A stretch of 11,268 nt of DNA from CAZAKZ01 sp964485695 (GCA_964485695.1 CAZAKZ010000162.1:1-11268), one strand, 5' to 3'. Positions 1-7,189 are shown, numbered from the stretch's first letter. A program made the numbers and translations. The notes: a model not told the origin generated them from the sequence alone.

Positions 1-112
1 CTGGAACTACTCGATTTCCCCTTCAAGAATGTGATTTTATTTTTGAGTCGCCCCTAAGGGCAAATTCCCCTAGCCCTTTTCCCTTGTCTTGGTTCCAGTG
101 CAAACCAGGGGA

Positions 113-152
113 AGCGGTCCCCGGCACTGCGCTGGACGCAACGCTTTTTTTT
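113..152 (+). promoter_or_regulatory. Leader hairpin followed by a T run, just upstream of the first gene
   Basis: AGCG and GTCC at 113-120 can pair with GGAC at 134-137 and CGCT at 142-145, leaving a small internal bulge. Eight T residues at 145-152 follow directly. The Shine-Dalgarno sequence of the next gene begins three bases later. The shape resembles an intrinsic terminator or attenuator placed against the ribosome binding site. It could instead be the terminator of a gene left of the window, of which bases 1-57 might hold the last codons. The stem is imperfect, so this is tentative. Confidence 0.25.
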
Positions 153-164
153 ATGGAGGTACCT

Positions 165-1469
165 ATGAGAGTGGCATTTGCTTTGTGTCTGATCACCCTG
201 GTTCTTGGCGGCCTGGCCGCTGCCCAGTTCGACGGCATGATCACCGGCTCCTCGCCCGTGGTCCTGTTCGATTCCACCACGAGCAAGGTGGCGTCCCTGA
301 TTCCCATGGCCCGGGTACAGGCCGGCCGCGGCGCCATGTTCGGCCCGGACGGATACATCTACCACAGCGCCTGGTCCACCAACGGCATCGACGTGCTGGA
401 TCCCGTCACCGGGAAGTGGATCACCTGGCTGCAGGTGACCGACTCCACCAACTACGTCATGGGGGCGCCCTATCAGCCCTGCCCGAACTACGACAACATG
501 GGCGGTTTCGGCATCCTGTGCGTGGACGGCAACCCGGCTCCCACCAGTCTCAACCCCCCGGCCAGCAGCCGGAACACCTTCCTGGTGGACTACAGCGGGG
601 CCACACCCACCATCAAGCCGTCGTACGCGGTGGACGGTTTCTTCCCCAACACCAACATCCCCATGAGCGACATGATCCCGAATCCGCACGGTGCGGGATT
701 CCTCGCGGCGGGATTCTCCACCGACCTGAAGGTCGACATCTATCCCCTCGCCACCAATCCGCCGTCCGCCATCACGCTGCAAAACGTGGTGACCCTGCCC
801 GCGGCACCGATGTACGACGCGACCCTGGGCGAGGACGGAAAATACTACGTTCTTGCGACCGGCCAGGTCTTCATCGTGGACGTGCTGAACAAGACGGTCC
901 AGACCGTGAAACTCTCCGGAATTCCGACCGGCGCCACGTACGGGGCCCTCTGGGCAGCGGACATGGAACAGCCCGGCATGAAGGGTTTCGCCGCTTTTGA
1001 TATCGACGACAACATCTACTCCCTGGACCTGCTGGCCGCCCCCATGGTGGTGACCAAGGTCACGACCATCGGTGTTGCCATGGGCGTCAACACCGGCCGC
1101 AGCGCCGGCGAGTGTGATCTCTGCAGCTGGTTGGTCGATAAAAAGGGCAAGCGGAACTTCCACATCAACTTCGGTCCGGCGGCCGGCGGCCAGATCGCCT
1201 ACCTGGCGCCGAGCATCACGGGATACAACCGCAACCCGCTCGTCATCAACAACCTGGAGATCCACCTGGCGATCGACATGATCACCCAGTTCGGACTGGC
1301 AGGAGTCCTGCCCTACATTCCGGTTGCAACCCTGGACGGAAGTGGTCAAGCGGACATTGTCTGGAATGGTGTCGGTTCGGTCCTCGGCATCCGAGGCTAC
1401 TGGCAGGCCGTCGCCCTCAAAGGCGCCACGCTCATGGAAGTGAGTAACATCATCAACGTCGGCCTGTAA
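165..1469 (+). CDS. Secreted beta-propeller-like protein, family A copy 1
   Basis: The product is a 434-residue exported protein of unknown function. Residues 1-20 form a classical signal peptide (MRVAFALCL then a hydrophobic core) with probable cleavage after LAAA, so the mature chain begins with Gln21. The ATG at 165 is chosen because GGAGGT at 155-160 lies four bases upstream and the signal peptide starts there. The frame is open further upstream but encodes no export signal before this point. The mature part has recurring beta-strand motifs such as GAMFGPDGYIY, GEDGKYYVL and FDIDDNIYSLDL, suggesting a beta-propeller. A conserved Asn/Pro/Gly-rich loop (CPNYDN, VDGNPAPTSLNPP) and a CDLC motif (Cys317 and Cys320) follow. 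The C-terminal 70 or so residues look like a small beta-sandwich domain. The convergent gene at 1534-2850 encodes a full-length paralogue. Function cannot be named; an extracellular or surface role is inferred from the signal peptide. Confidence 0.88.
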   Translation: MRVAFALCLITLVLGGLAAAQFDGMITGSSPVVLFDSTTSKVASLIPMARVQAGRGAMFGPDGYIYHSAWSTNGIDVLDPVTGKWITWLQVTDSTNYVMGAPYQPCPNYDNMGGFGILCVDGNPAPTSLNPPASSRNTFLVDYSGATPTIKPSYAVDGFFPNTNIPMSDMIPNPHGAGFLAAGFSTDLKVDIYPLATNPPSAITLQNVVTLPAAPMYDATLGEDGKYYVLATGQVFIVDVLNKTVQTVKLSGIPTGATYGALWAADMEQPGMKGFAAFDIDDNIYSLDLLAAPMVVTKVTTIGVAMGVNTGRSAGECDLCSWLVDKKGKRNFHINFGPAAGGQIAYLAPSITGYNRNPLVINNLEIHLAIDMITQFGLAGVLPYIPVATLDGSGQADIVWNGVGSVLGIRGYWQAVALKGATLMEVSNIINVGL

Positions 1470-1557
1470 GTATCAATTATCTAAAAAAAAGGGGTCCTTC
1501 CGGACCCCTTTTTTATGTACCCGTCGAGTCGATCTACAGCCCGACGTTGATGATGTT
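1446..1557. repeat. Inverted repeat formed by the 3' ends of two convergent paralogues
   Basis: Bases 1446-1468 and 1535-1557 are reverse complements over 23 positions with one mismatch. They encode the identical C-terminal residues NIINVGL of the two facing genes. The terminator hairpin lies between the arms. The match is a by-product of the protein similarity, but it also means that read-through RNA from either gene could fold into a long hairpin or pair with the other mRNA. Confidence 0.85.
1483..1514. terminator. Bidirectional intrinsic terminator
   Basis: The stem GGGGTCC at 1491-1497 pairs with GGACCCC at 1502-1508 across a four-base loop. Eight A residues precede it (1483-1490) and six T residues follow it (1509-1514), so it reads as a Rho-independent terminator in both directions. 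It serves the + strand gene ending at 1469 and the - strand gene ending at 1534. Confidence 0.93.
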
Positions 1558-2850
1558 GGACGCGTCGGTGAACTTGCCGCCCTTGTTGAACGTCAATGCC
1601 TGCCAGTAGCTCCGGATGCCCAGTTCATTGCCGAAGCCGCTCCAGAGGATATCCGCCTCGCCGCTGGTTCCGAGGTAGACCACACCGGGATACGGAAGCA
1701 GCCCCTGGAGACCCAGAATCGAGGCGTTGTCGATGGCCAGGTAGATCTCCAGGCCGCTGAGCATCATGGGATTGCGGCGCAAGCCGAGGAGGCTCGGCAC
1801 AAGCACACACGGCTGTCCCAGGGCGCTCGAGCCGAAGTTGACGTGGAAGTTCCGCTTGCCCTTCAGGTCGGATTTCCAGCTGCAGAGCTGGCACTCCTCG
1901 GCCGACCGGGCGGTGTTGAAGCTCCAGTTCGTATGCGGAAGCGGGGCCGGAAAGGGAAACTTCATCAGGCTGGTGACCACCATGGGGGCGGCCATGAGGT
2001 CCAGGGCGTAGACTGTGTCGTCGATGTCGCTGGCGATCCAGCCCTTCATGCCGGGTTGCTCCCAGGGCGCCGACCACAGGGCCCCGTAGCCGATGGGGAG
2101 GCCCTTGATCTGGATCGTGGTCACCTTCTTGTTCCGGATATCGCAGACCATCATGTTGTTGGCGCCCAGGACGTAGAGGTTGCCGTCCTCGGCAAAGGTG
2201 GCGTCGTACTGCGAGTCCATGGGAAGCGTCAACACGTTGGTCAGCGAGATGGTGCTGGGCGGAGTCGAGGCCAGGGGGTAGATGTCGATCTTCCGGTCGC
2301 TGGCGGCGAAACCCACACAGAGGAAGCCCGGGCCGTACGGGTTGGCAAAGGCATCCGACATGGGCGTGTCGGTGTTGGGGAAGAAGCCGTCCGCTCTGAA
2401 CGTGGGCGGGCTCACACTGTAGTCCACCACGAAGCTGTTCCGGCTGTTGGCCGGGGGGTTGAGGCTGGTGGGCGGGGGGTTGCCGTCGACGCACCAGACG
2501 CCGAAGGCGCCGAGGTTGTCATAGTTCGGCGCCGGCTGGTACGGCGCTCCCATGAGGTTGTTGGTGGGATCGGCCACGGCCAGGGACTTGATCCAGACCC
2601 GCTGCACGGGGTCCAGCACCTCGATGCCGTTCGTGGTCCAGGCGCTCATGTAGATGAGGCCGGTGGGGCCGAACATGGCGCCCCGGGACTGCTGCACCGT
2701 GGACTGGGCGATGAGGGTGGTTGACTTGCCTGCATGGGAATCGAAGAGCACGATGTAGGTGCTCGATCCGAAGATGGCGGCATCGTACTGGGCGAAGGCC
2801 GGGATCGTGATGCAGGCAATCCACAGGCACAGGAACATAGCTACTCTCAT
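1534..2850 (-). CDS. Secreted beta-propeller-like protein, family A copy 2
   Basis: The product is a 438-residue exported protein and a full-length paralogue of the facing gene at 165-1469. The start at 2850 is set by a strong AGGAGG box at about 2856-2861 and by a signal peptide (MRVAMFLCL, cleavage after AFA, mature Gln21). An ATG seven codons further upstream lacks such a site. The two proteins align end to end, with shared blocks such as RGAMFGP, MGAPYQP, TSLNPP, DGFFPNT, EQPGMKG, KGKRNFH and the terminal SNIINVGL. In the stretch around residues 55-145 about two thirds of residues agree by eye. The CxxC motif is kept (Cys320 and Cys323), whereas the Cys of the QPCPNYDN loop is Ala here. 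The gene is convergent with its paralogue and divergent from 3183-4313. Function is unknown; a secreted beta-propeller fold is inferred. Confidence 0.88.
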   Translation of the reverse strand: MRVAMFLCLWIACITIPAFAQYDAAIFGSSTYIVLFDSHAGKSTTLIAQSTVQQSRGAMFGPTGLIYMSAWTTNGIEVLDPVQRVWIKSLAVADPTNNLMGAPYQPAPNYDNLGAFGVWCVDGNPPPTSLNPPANSRNSFVVDYSVSPPTFRADGFFPNTDTPMSDAFANPYGPGFLCVGFAASDRKIDIYPLASTPPSTISLTNVLTLPMDSQYDATFAEDGNLYVLGANNMMVCDIRNKKVTTIQIKGLPIGYGALWSAPWEQPGMKGWIASDIDDTVYALDLMAAPMVVTSLMKFPFPAPLPHTNWSFNTARSAEECQLCSWKSDLKGKRNFHVNFGSSALGQPCVLVPSLLGLRRNPMMLSGLEIYLAIDNASILGLQGLLPYPGVVYLGTSGEADILWSGFGNELGIRSYWQALTFNKGGKFTDASNIINVGL

Positions 2851-3005
2851 GAAATCCTCCTCGTAAAGCATCCTTGTTTCACACTGTCCTGCGAGACGCC
2901 GGCCGCGGGGAGATGGAGACGCTTGACGGGGCTCGTTTCGTACCGGGGAACTACGAGAATCCGGATCAAGCCCTCGGCAATCCCTGCGGGCCGACAGGCA
3001 ATGCC

Positions 3006-3034
3006 AACATAAACAACTCCGCAGGATTCGTCAA
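3006..3034 (-). promoter_or_regulatory. Candidate sigma70-type promoter for the family A copy 2 gene
   Basis: Read on the - strand, TTGACG (3034-3029) is followed after exactly 17 bases by TATGTT (3011-3006). The -35 matches consensus at five of six positions and the -10 at four of six. Transcription would start near 2999, giving a leader of about 150 bases before the ATG at 2850. Such matches occur by chance, so this is only a candidate. Confidence 0.4.
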
Positions 3035-3095
3035 GTCAACATGAGAGCTGCTCACATCGAGACGGCCGAAAGGGGACGGAATCCGCAACGCAGAG

Positions 3096-3104
3096 CCCCC
3101 CCCC
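3096..3104 (+). repeat. Homopolymer of nine C residues
   Basis: Nine consecutive C residues lie about 80 bases upstream of the ATG at 3183, directly before a weak -35-like TTGTAT. Tracts of this kind can change length by slippage. The tract is outside any reading frame I call real, so any effect would be on transcription. Confidence 0.85.
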
Positions 3105-3182
3105 TTGTATTCTGGCCTGGCATACGGTTGAATGAGCCCCTGGTATGCGAGGTTTCCCGTTCAGATCAGGAGAGGTCAGACC

Positions 3183-4313
3183 ATGAAAAAACCACTCGGT
3201 ATCATTCTCCTTCTCATTGTCGCCACCTGCGTGTCGATCAGCACCGTGTCAATCCAGGCCCAGGGCGTGGATGCGGCTCCCGGAACCCTGCTCAAAAGAT
3301 ACTCCCTGCCGGTGAAATTCGTCGGCATGACCATGATCGGAGACGATCTCTGGGCCGTCAGCGGCAGCAGCCTCTACGAGTTCGATCTCACCAGCGGTTT
3401 GATCCTCAACACCGTCACCCACGGCTACGCGAGCCCCTACGGCCTGGGATACGACACCCGGCGCAAGGAGTTCGTCCTCACCGCCGCCGGCGCCGGCACC
3501 GTGGGGCGCGTGGACATGACCGGCAAGGTGACTACCATCTTCCCGAGTCCCACCAACCGCCCCATCGGCGTGGCCTACGATCCCAACCGGGACGCCTACT
3601 GGGTGGCGGACTGGAGCAACAACGTTCTGCACCTCATGGACGCGACCGCCGGCACCACCATCCAGCCCAGCTTCAGCCTCACCCCCTCCGGCTGCACCCG
3701 GTCCGCAGACGTGGGCTACAGCCCCTTCAACGACCTGCTCGTGATCATCGGCCGGGATAAGAACCAGGCCTTCCTCTACACGGCCGGAAATCCCCCGGTG
3801 TTCCGCCAGGCCGTGACCTTTTCCGTGAGTATTCCGGGCGGCGCCCGGGGCGCCCACTTCCACCCGCGCACCCAGACCCTGCTGACGGACAGTTTCTCCA
3901 CCCCGTACGAGGCCTACATCTTCGACCTCGGCCTGCCGCGGGTGGACGCGGCCTCCACCGTGGCCGTGGGCAGTGCTCTGAAGATCACCTGGACGGCGGG
4001 ATCCTCCCCGAGCCTCTTCTACCAGGCCGGGGCCTCCTTCACCGAGTGGGCCATTGGTATGCCGTTCGGCACGCGCTACTTCCCCATGGCCCTGGACGAC
4101 CTGTTCTTCCTCTCCCTCGCGGTGCCGTCCATATTCAACAACTTCAACGGCATCCTGGACCCCTCGGGCACGGCCGTGGGCAGTGTCAACGTACCCAACG
4201 CCCCTGTCCTCGCCGGAATTTTCTTCTCGGTGGCCTTTGTCACGGCCAGTCCCACGGCCCCCAAGGGAATCCAGGATATTTCGGGGCCGTGGAAGATCAC
4301 CATCACCAAGTAG
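3183..4313 (+). CDS. Secreted beta-propeller protein with C-terminal beta-sandwich domain, family B copy 1
   Basis: The product is a 376-residue exported protein. The ATG at 3183 is preceded by AGGAGAGG ten or so bases upstream and opens a signal peptide (MKKPLGIILLLIV, cleavage probably near IQA-QG, residues 26-28). Residues about 40-250 contain repeated propeller-type strands: TMIGDDLWAVSGSSLYEFD, GYDTRRKEFVLT, AYDPNRDAYWVADWSNNV and GYSPFNDLLVI. They are spaced 40 to 50 residues apart, as in NHL or YncE-like propellers. Residues about 256-376 form a separate domain with alternating hydrophobic strands (ALKITWTAG, NGILDPSGTAVGSVNVPN, SGPWKITITK). Ends of this style are common in secreted proteins of Planctomycetota, which is my basis for the lineage guess. 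The gene at 10944 encodes a second member of the family. Substrate and function are unknown. Confidence 0.87.
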   Translation: MKKPLGIILLLIVATCVSISTVSIQAQGVDAAPGTLLKRYSLPVKFVGMTMIGDDLWAVSGSSLYEFDLTSGLILNTVTHGYASPYGLGYDTRRKEFVLTAAGAGTVGRVDMTGKVTTIFPSPTNRPIGVAYDPNRDAYWVADWSNNVLHLMDATAGTTIQPSFSLTPSGCTRSADVGYSPFNDLLVIIGRDKNQAFLYTAGNPPVFRQAVTFSVSIPGGARGAHFHPRTQTLLTDSFSTPYEAYIFDLGLPRVDAASTVAVGSALKITWTAGSSPSLFYQAGASFTEWAIGMPFGTRYFPMALDDLFFLSLAVPSIFNNFNGILDPSGTAVGSVNVPNAPVLAGIFFSVAFVTASPTAPKGIQDISGPWKITITK

Positions 4314-4320
4314 GAACCAT

Positions 4321-4360
4321 CGGAGTCGGGAGCGAGACCGCGAAATACGCCCTGACTCCG
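4321..4360. terminator. Hairpin between convergent genes, possible terminator
   Basis: CGGAGTCGGG at 4321-4330 and CCTGACTCCG at 4351-4360 are inverted over ten positions, allowing one G-U pair, with a 20-base loop. The hairpin sits in the 51-base gap between the stop of the + strand propeller gene (4313) and the stop of the - strand peptidase gene (4365). It lacks a T run on either side, so it is not a textbook intrinsic terminator. It may still mark the shared transcript end. Confidence 0.5.
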
Positions 4361-4364
4361 TACC

Positions 4365-6029
4365 TCAGACCTTCGGAGACCTTAGCTTCCGGCGGACGAA
4401 CTTCTTCCAGGCCTTTTCCAGGGCGTCGACGTCCACGCCCCGGAACGCCGCCCGGGTCGCTGCGGACCGGGCCTTCTTGCCGGCCTCGGCCTTGGCCTTC
4501 TTCAGCTCCTTGGCCTTCTCCGGGTCAGGGTCCTTCGCGTCAGGATCTTTTGCGTCAGGATCCTCCGGATCAGGGGTCTTGTCCAGGCCCTCGGTGAGGC
4601 GGGCATACTCTTCCACCAGCACCCGGTAGTAGGTGGAGAGGATCTTGTCCCAGGCGGGATTTTTCTTCACCACCGAGCTGGTCCGGAGGAAATAGACCAC
4701 GCTCCACCCCTGGGCGTAGCAGAGGCGGGCGTTGCGGTAATACTCGGACTTGGTCATCTTGAACAGGGTGCGCAGCGAGACCTGTTTCTTGGTGCGCACG
4801 GCCTGGAGAATGACCTTGTACCGCCACGGGTGGGCCCGCACCGTCTTCACCTCTACATCCTTGCCGCCGGGAATGACGGCGCCCGAGAAGTAGTCGGCGT
4901 TGCCCTCGTTGAACCAGATGTGGGGAGCGAGCTCGCCTGCGGAGTGGTAGACGTACTGGTGAAACGCCTCGTGATAGAGGACGATGAAGGTGTCCTTGTT
5001 GCCCAGCTTGCTCCCGTATTCGCCCTTCTTGTTGTCGTAGAGGACGAGCTCCTCGGACCTGTGGTTCCAGTATCCGGCGCTCATGGCCGGGCCGCCGTAG
5101 TGGATGTACTCCTCCCGGTTCTTGCATACGCGCACCGTCGAAATTGCCGTGACGGGTTTCGGGGGTGGATAGAGCTTCCGGAAGTAGGCGTGCATCACTT
5201 CCAGGTTTCGATCCAGCTTCTTGAGGAGCTTGGCGTCGGTGGAGTGGTGGATGATGATATAGTTCTCGGTGTCGATGGCCTTCCAGCCCGGAACCATGGC
5301 GGACCGGATCTTACGCCGGTAGTCGATGCCCCGCAGCGTGGAGCCCTCGTACGGGTCCTTTTTCACCGCGGTCTGTTTCGACTTCATCTTCCCATCGAGG
5401 AACCGGATGGAGTAGCCGAGGGTGCGGAAGGTCTTCCTGTAGTTCTTGAAGTTGTTCTTGGAGCTGAAGCCGAGGAATCCCGCATAGACACCCTGGTTGT
5501 TGAAGAAGACGGCCATGCCCTCCACGGGCTCTCTGGCGTAGGGCGTTCCGGTCTTGGTGGTGAGATGAAATTCCTGCACGGTCCGACCCGCAATGGTGGA
5601 CTTCTTCAGTTTTTTCTCGGTGATCTCGAACTGAAAGGAATAGCGCTTCAGGAAGTCCGCTGGAGAGGTGGGTTGCGGTCTGAAGGGTTTTGGATCCGGA
5701 TCTGCAGTATCGGAAGACACGTCCTTGGTCTCGGCCTTCACGTCGCCCAGGAGGACGTAGCGGTAGGAAGGCCGGAACTTGGGCATGCGTCCCCGCTTGG
5801 ATTCCTTCTTCCGCCCTTTCTTGACGAACTTGCCCAGGATGAGCTTCTCGCCGGGCTGGTTGGGAATCTGCTGGAAACTCCTGGGCAGGGTCCAGGCCGT
5901 GATCCCCCGCTTGGAATCGAAGATCTTGTAGGGTGGACGGGCGGTCGTCTGTCCCGAGACCGGGATTCCCGCCAGGAAGACCGTGAGAATCAGAATCCCT
6001 GGCCCGAGGCGACGATGATGTCCGACCAC
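4365..6029 (-). CDS. Exported HExxH metallopeptidase-like protein (gluzincin type, DUF1570-like)
   Basis: The product is a 554-residue protein with a zinc-peptidase motif. HEAFH at residues 353-357 supplies two His ligands and the catalytic Glu354. The third ligand is probably Glu375 in WFNEGNADYF, which fits the gluzincin ExxxD pattern with Asp379. The start is a GTG at 6029, supported by GGAGGT six bases upstream and by the signal peptide that follows (RLGPGILILTVFLAG, cleavage near VSG-Q). A longer open frame upstream has no ribosome site and would run into the divergent gene. Residues about 30-250 are a Lys-rich region of unknown fold. The peptidase domain spans about 250-480. The C-terminus has an Asp/Pro repeat (DPDAK twice) followed by a Lys/Ala-rich helix. 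Zinc peptidase activity outside the cytoplasm is inferred from the motif; the substrate is unknown. DUF1570 proteins of Planctomycetes are the nearest match I recall. Confidence 0.82.
   Translation of the reverse strand: MVGHHRRLGPGILILTVFLAGIPVSGQTTARPPYKIFDSKRGITAWTLPRSFQQIPNQPGEKLILGKFVKKGRKKESKRGRMPKFRPSYRYVLLGDVKAETKDVSSDTADPDPKPFRPQPTSPADFLKRYSFQFEITEKKLKKSTIAGRTVQEFHLTTKTGTPYAREPVEGMAVFFNNQGVYAGFLGFSSKNNFKNYRKTFRTLGYSIRFLDGKMKSKQTAVKKDPYEGSTLRGIDYRRKIRSAMVPGWKAIDTENYIIIHHSTDAKLLKKLDRNLEVMHAYFRKLYPPPKPVTAISTVRVCKNREEYIHYGGPAMSAGYWNHRSEELVLYDNKKGEYGSKLGNKDTFIVLYHEAFHQYVYHSAGELAPHIWFNEGNADYFSGAVIPGGKDVEVKTVRAHPWRYKVILQAVRTKKQVSLRTLFKMTKSEYYRNARLCYAQGWSVVYFLRTSSVVKKNPAWDKILSTYYRVLVEEYARLTEGLDKTPDPEDPDAKDPDAKDPDPEKAKELKKAKAEAGKKARSAATRAAFRGVDVDALEKAWKKFVRRKLRSPKV
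4524..4583 (-). repeat. Four 15-base tandem units inside the peptidase gene
   Basis: Units begin at 4524, 4539, 4554 and 4569, each starting GTCAGG or ATCAGG on the + strand. They encode the acidic DPDAK-type repeat near residues 485-505 of the peptidase-like protein. Since the period is a multiple of three, gain or loss of a unit would keep the frame, so strain-to-strain length change is expected here. Confidence 0.8.
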
Positions 6030-6034
6030 GATAT

Positions 6035-6040
6035 ACCTCC
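6035..6040 (-). promoter_or_regulatory. Ribosome binding site that fixes a GTG start
   Basis: On the - strand GGAGGT lies six bases before the GTG at 6029-6027. No ATG in the same frame nearby has comparable support, and the signal peptide begins directly after this GTG, so the site decides the start of the peptidase-like gene. Confidence 0.8.
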
Positions 6041-6098
6041 GGAAATGTGGGGTCAGCCAGGTTCCTTCCGCCCCGGCGACCCGCAAGTGAACACTACG

Positions 6099-6106
6099 AT
6101 TATAAT
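6099..6106. promoter_or_regulatory. Overlapping divergent -10 boxes (ATTATAAT)
   Basis: The eight bases contain a perfect TATAAT on the + strand (6101-6106) and another on the - strand (6104-6099). They lie between the divergent peptidase and PAP2 genes in an otherwise GC-rich stretch. I find no good -35 at the usual distance on either strand. The + strand box would start RNA near 6112-6113, on or next to an ATG. The - strand box would give a leader of about 65 bases for the peptidase gene. Confidence 0.45.
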
Positions 6107-6112
6107 GCATAA

Positions 6113-7063
6113 ATGACCTACCTGGCCCGGGAAACGCGGTTTTTCCGGTGGCGCGTGGCCCGTCCGGAGGGTAAGATTCTCCGCCCAATGGAAACGCACG
6201 ATTCCCGATACCGGCCCGAGGACCTCCTCACCCTAGGCTACCTCTTCCTCGTGATCCTCGGCATCGTCCTGCTGGGAGGCCATCTCGAGAATCGGATCTC
6301 CTGCCTCCTGGCTCACCTGATCCCGCTGCTCCTGATCCTGCTCGTGGTACCCCTGGGCCGCCGGTGCCCCTGGGCTCCGGTCCGATTCCTGGCCGCCATC
6401 TACCCCATCTTTCTGTTCACGGTCTTCTACACCTATGCCAACCTGGTGAACACCATCGTGTTCCGGGATTCCTTCGACGACTTCTTCATCAACCTGGATC
6501 AGAGGATTTTCGGCGTCCAGCCCTGCTTCTGGCTCGCCCAAACCCTAGGCACTCCACTGGTCCACGAGGGCATTCACGCCTGTTACTTCAGCTACTACGT
6601 CACGATTCCCTTCGTCCCCCTGTGGCTCTACTTCCGCGCACCTGACCGGGCCGAGTTCCACCGCTGCCTCTTCACCATCTGCCTCACTTTCTACGCCTCG
6701 TACCTCGCCTTCATCATTCTGCCCGTCCACGGCCCGAACCTGCTCCGCGGCGACGACTTCACGGGCGGCGTGGTGTTCGTCCCCATCATGGACTTCATCT
6801 ACGCCTGCGCCGAGACGGGGGGCGGCGCCTTCCCCAGCTCCCACGTGGCCGTGGCGCTGGTGTGCCTGCTCTTCTGCCTGCGGCACTCCAAGCGCCTCTT
6901 CCTGGCCTGGTTCTTCCCGGTCCTCGGCCTCACCTTCGCCACGGTCTACTGCCGCTACCACTACGCCGTGGACTCCATGGCCGGCCTCCTCTGGGGATGC
7001 TTCTTCTTCTACGCCGGCCTCCGCATCCACGCCCGGGCAACCGGCGCCGGAAAAACGACTTGA
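6113..7063 (+). CDS. PAP2/Aur1-type membrane phosphatase-like protein
   Basis: The product is an integral membrane protein of 316 residues from the ATG at 6113, or 291 from the ATG at 6188. Neither start has a well-spaced ribosome site. GC-rich third positions extend back to 6113, so I keep the longer form. About six hydrophobic segments are visible, beginning with TLGYLFLVILGIVLLGG. PAP2-type motifs are FPSSH (residues 240-244, His244) and RYHYAVD (281-287, His283 and Asp287), the expected acid/base and nucleophile histidines. LDQRIFG and LPVHGPNLL fit the PAP2_3 (Aur1/Ipt1-like) branch. Such enzymes act at the membrane on phosphorylated lipids or transfer phospho-head groups; the substrate here cannot be told. 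The gene is divergent from the peptidase gene and 126 bases upstream of the tandem hydrolase, with which it may be co-transcribed. Confidence 0.8.
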   Translation: MTYLARETRFFRWRVARPEGKILRPMETHDSRYRPEDLLTLGYLFLVILGIVLLGGHLENRISCLLAHLIPLLLILLVVPLGRRCPWAPVRFLAAIYPIFLFTVFYTYANLVNTIVFRDSFDDFFINLDQRIFGVQPCFWLAQTLGTPLVHEGIHACYFSYYVTIPFVPLWLYFRAPDRAEFHRCLFTICLTFYASYLAFIILPVHGPNLLRGDDFTGGVVFVPIMDFIYACAETGGGAFPSSHVAVALVCLLFCLRHSKRLFLAWFFPVLGLTFATVYCRYHYAVDSMAGLLWGCFFFYAGLRIHARATGAGKTT

Positions 7064-7073
7064 GGCCGCAGCC

Positions 7074-7094
7074 CAGAGGGAAATAATTTCTCTG
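7074..7094. repeat. Imperfect palindrome after the PAP2 gene
   Basis: CAGA and GAAAT in the left half mirror ATTTC and TCTG in the right half around a central A, with two extra G residues on the left. It starts 11 bases after the PAP2 stop. It could be an operator or a weak transcript-end hairpin; no T run follows. Confidence 0.3.
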
Positions 7095-7139
7095 CATCAA
7101 CCGGCTTTTCTCCCCATCCATTCCCCGGCCCGAACCGAT

Positions 7140-7162
7140 CCTTGAAATACATGCTCTCAAGG
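7140..7162. repeat. Short inverted repeat in the leader of the hydrolase gene
   Basis: CCTTGA at 7140-7145 and TCAAGG at 7157-7162 are perfect reverse complements separated by 11 bases, ending 27 bases before the GTG start. Spacing and size suit a dimer-binding operator or a small RNA hairpin. Six-base arms can occur by chance. Confidence 0.25.
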
Positions 7163-7178
7163 ACAGTGCCGGCGGAAA

Positions 7179-7186
7179 GGGAGGGG
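7179..7186 (+). promoter_or_regulatory. Ribosome binding site that fixes a GTG start
   Basis: GGGAGGGG lies three to five bases before the GTG at 7190. Alternative starts upstream (TTG 7142, ATG 7151, GTG 7166) lack such a site. The first well-conserved hydrolase residues follow soon after 7190. Confidence 0.65.
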
Positions 7187-7189
7187 AAA

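Larger units (their letters stand above)
2851..3182. other. Divergent intergenic region, no gene seen
   Basis: These 332 bases separate the start of the - strand family A gene from the start of the + strand propeller gene. I see no coding frame with a credible ribosome site. The region holds a reasonable - strand promoter (3006-3034) and a run of nine C residues (3096-3104). A TTGTAT...TTGAAT pair right after the C run (3105-3133, 17-base spacer) could serve the + strand gene but matches consensus poorly. Confidence 0.6.

Noticed and set aside
1..57. Possible last 18 codons of a gene left of the window, ending TAA at 55-57
   Set aside because: Too short to judge; another frame is also open across the same bases.
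54..1349. A 431-codon open frame on the - strand opposite the first gene
   Set aside because: Low-complexity Gly/Val/Arg/His composition, no signal or motif, and full overlap with a gene that has a ribosome site, signal peptide and paralogue.
4830..6116. A 428-codon + strand open frame opposite the peptidase gene
   Set aside because: Antisense to the HExxH protein, with no recognisable domain and no ribosome site.
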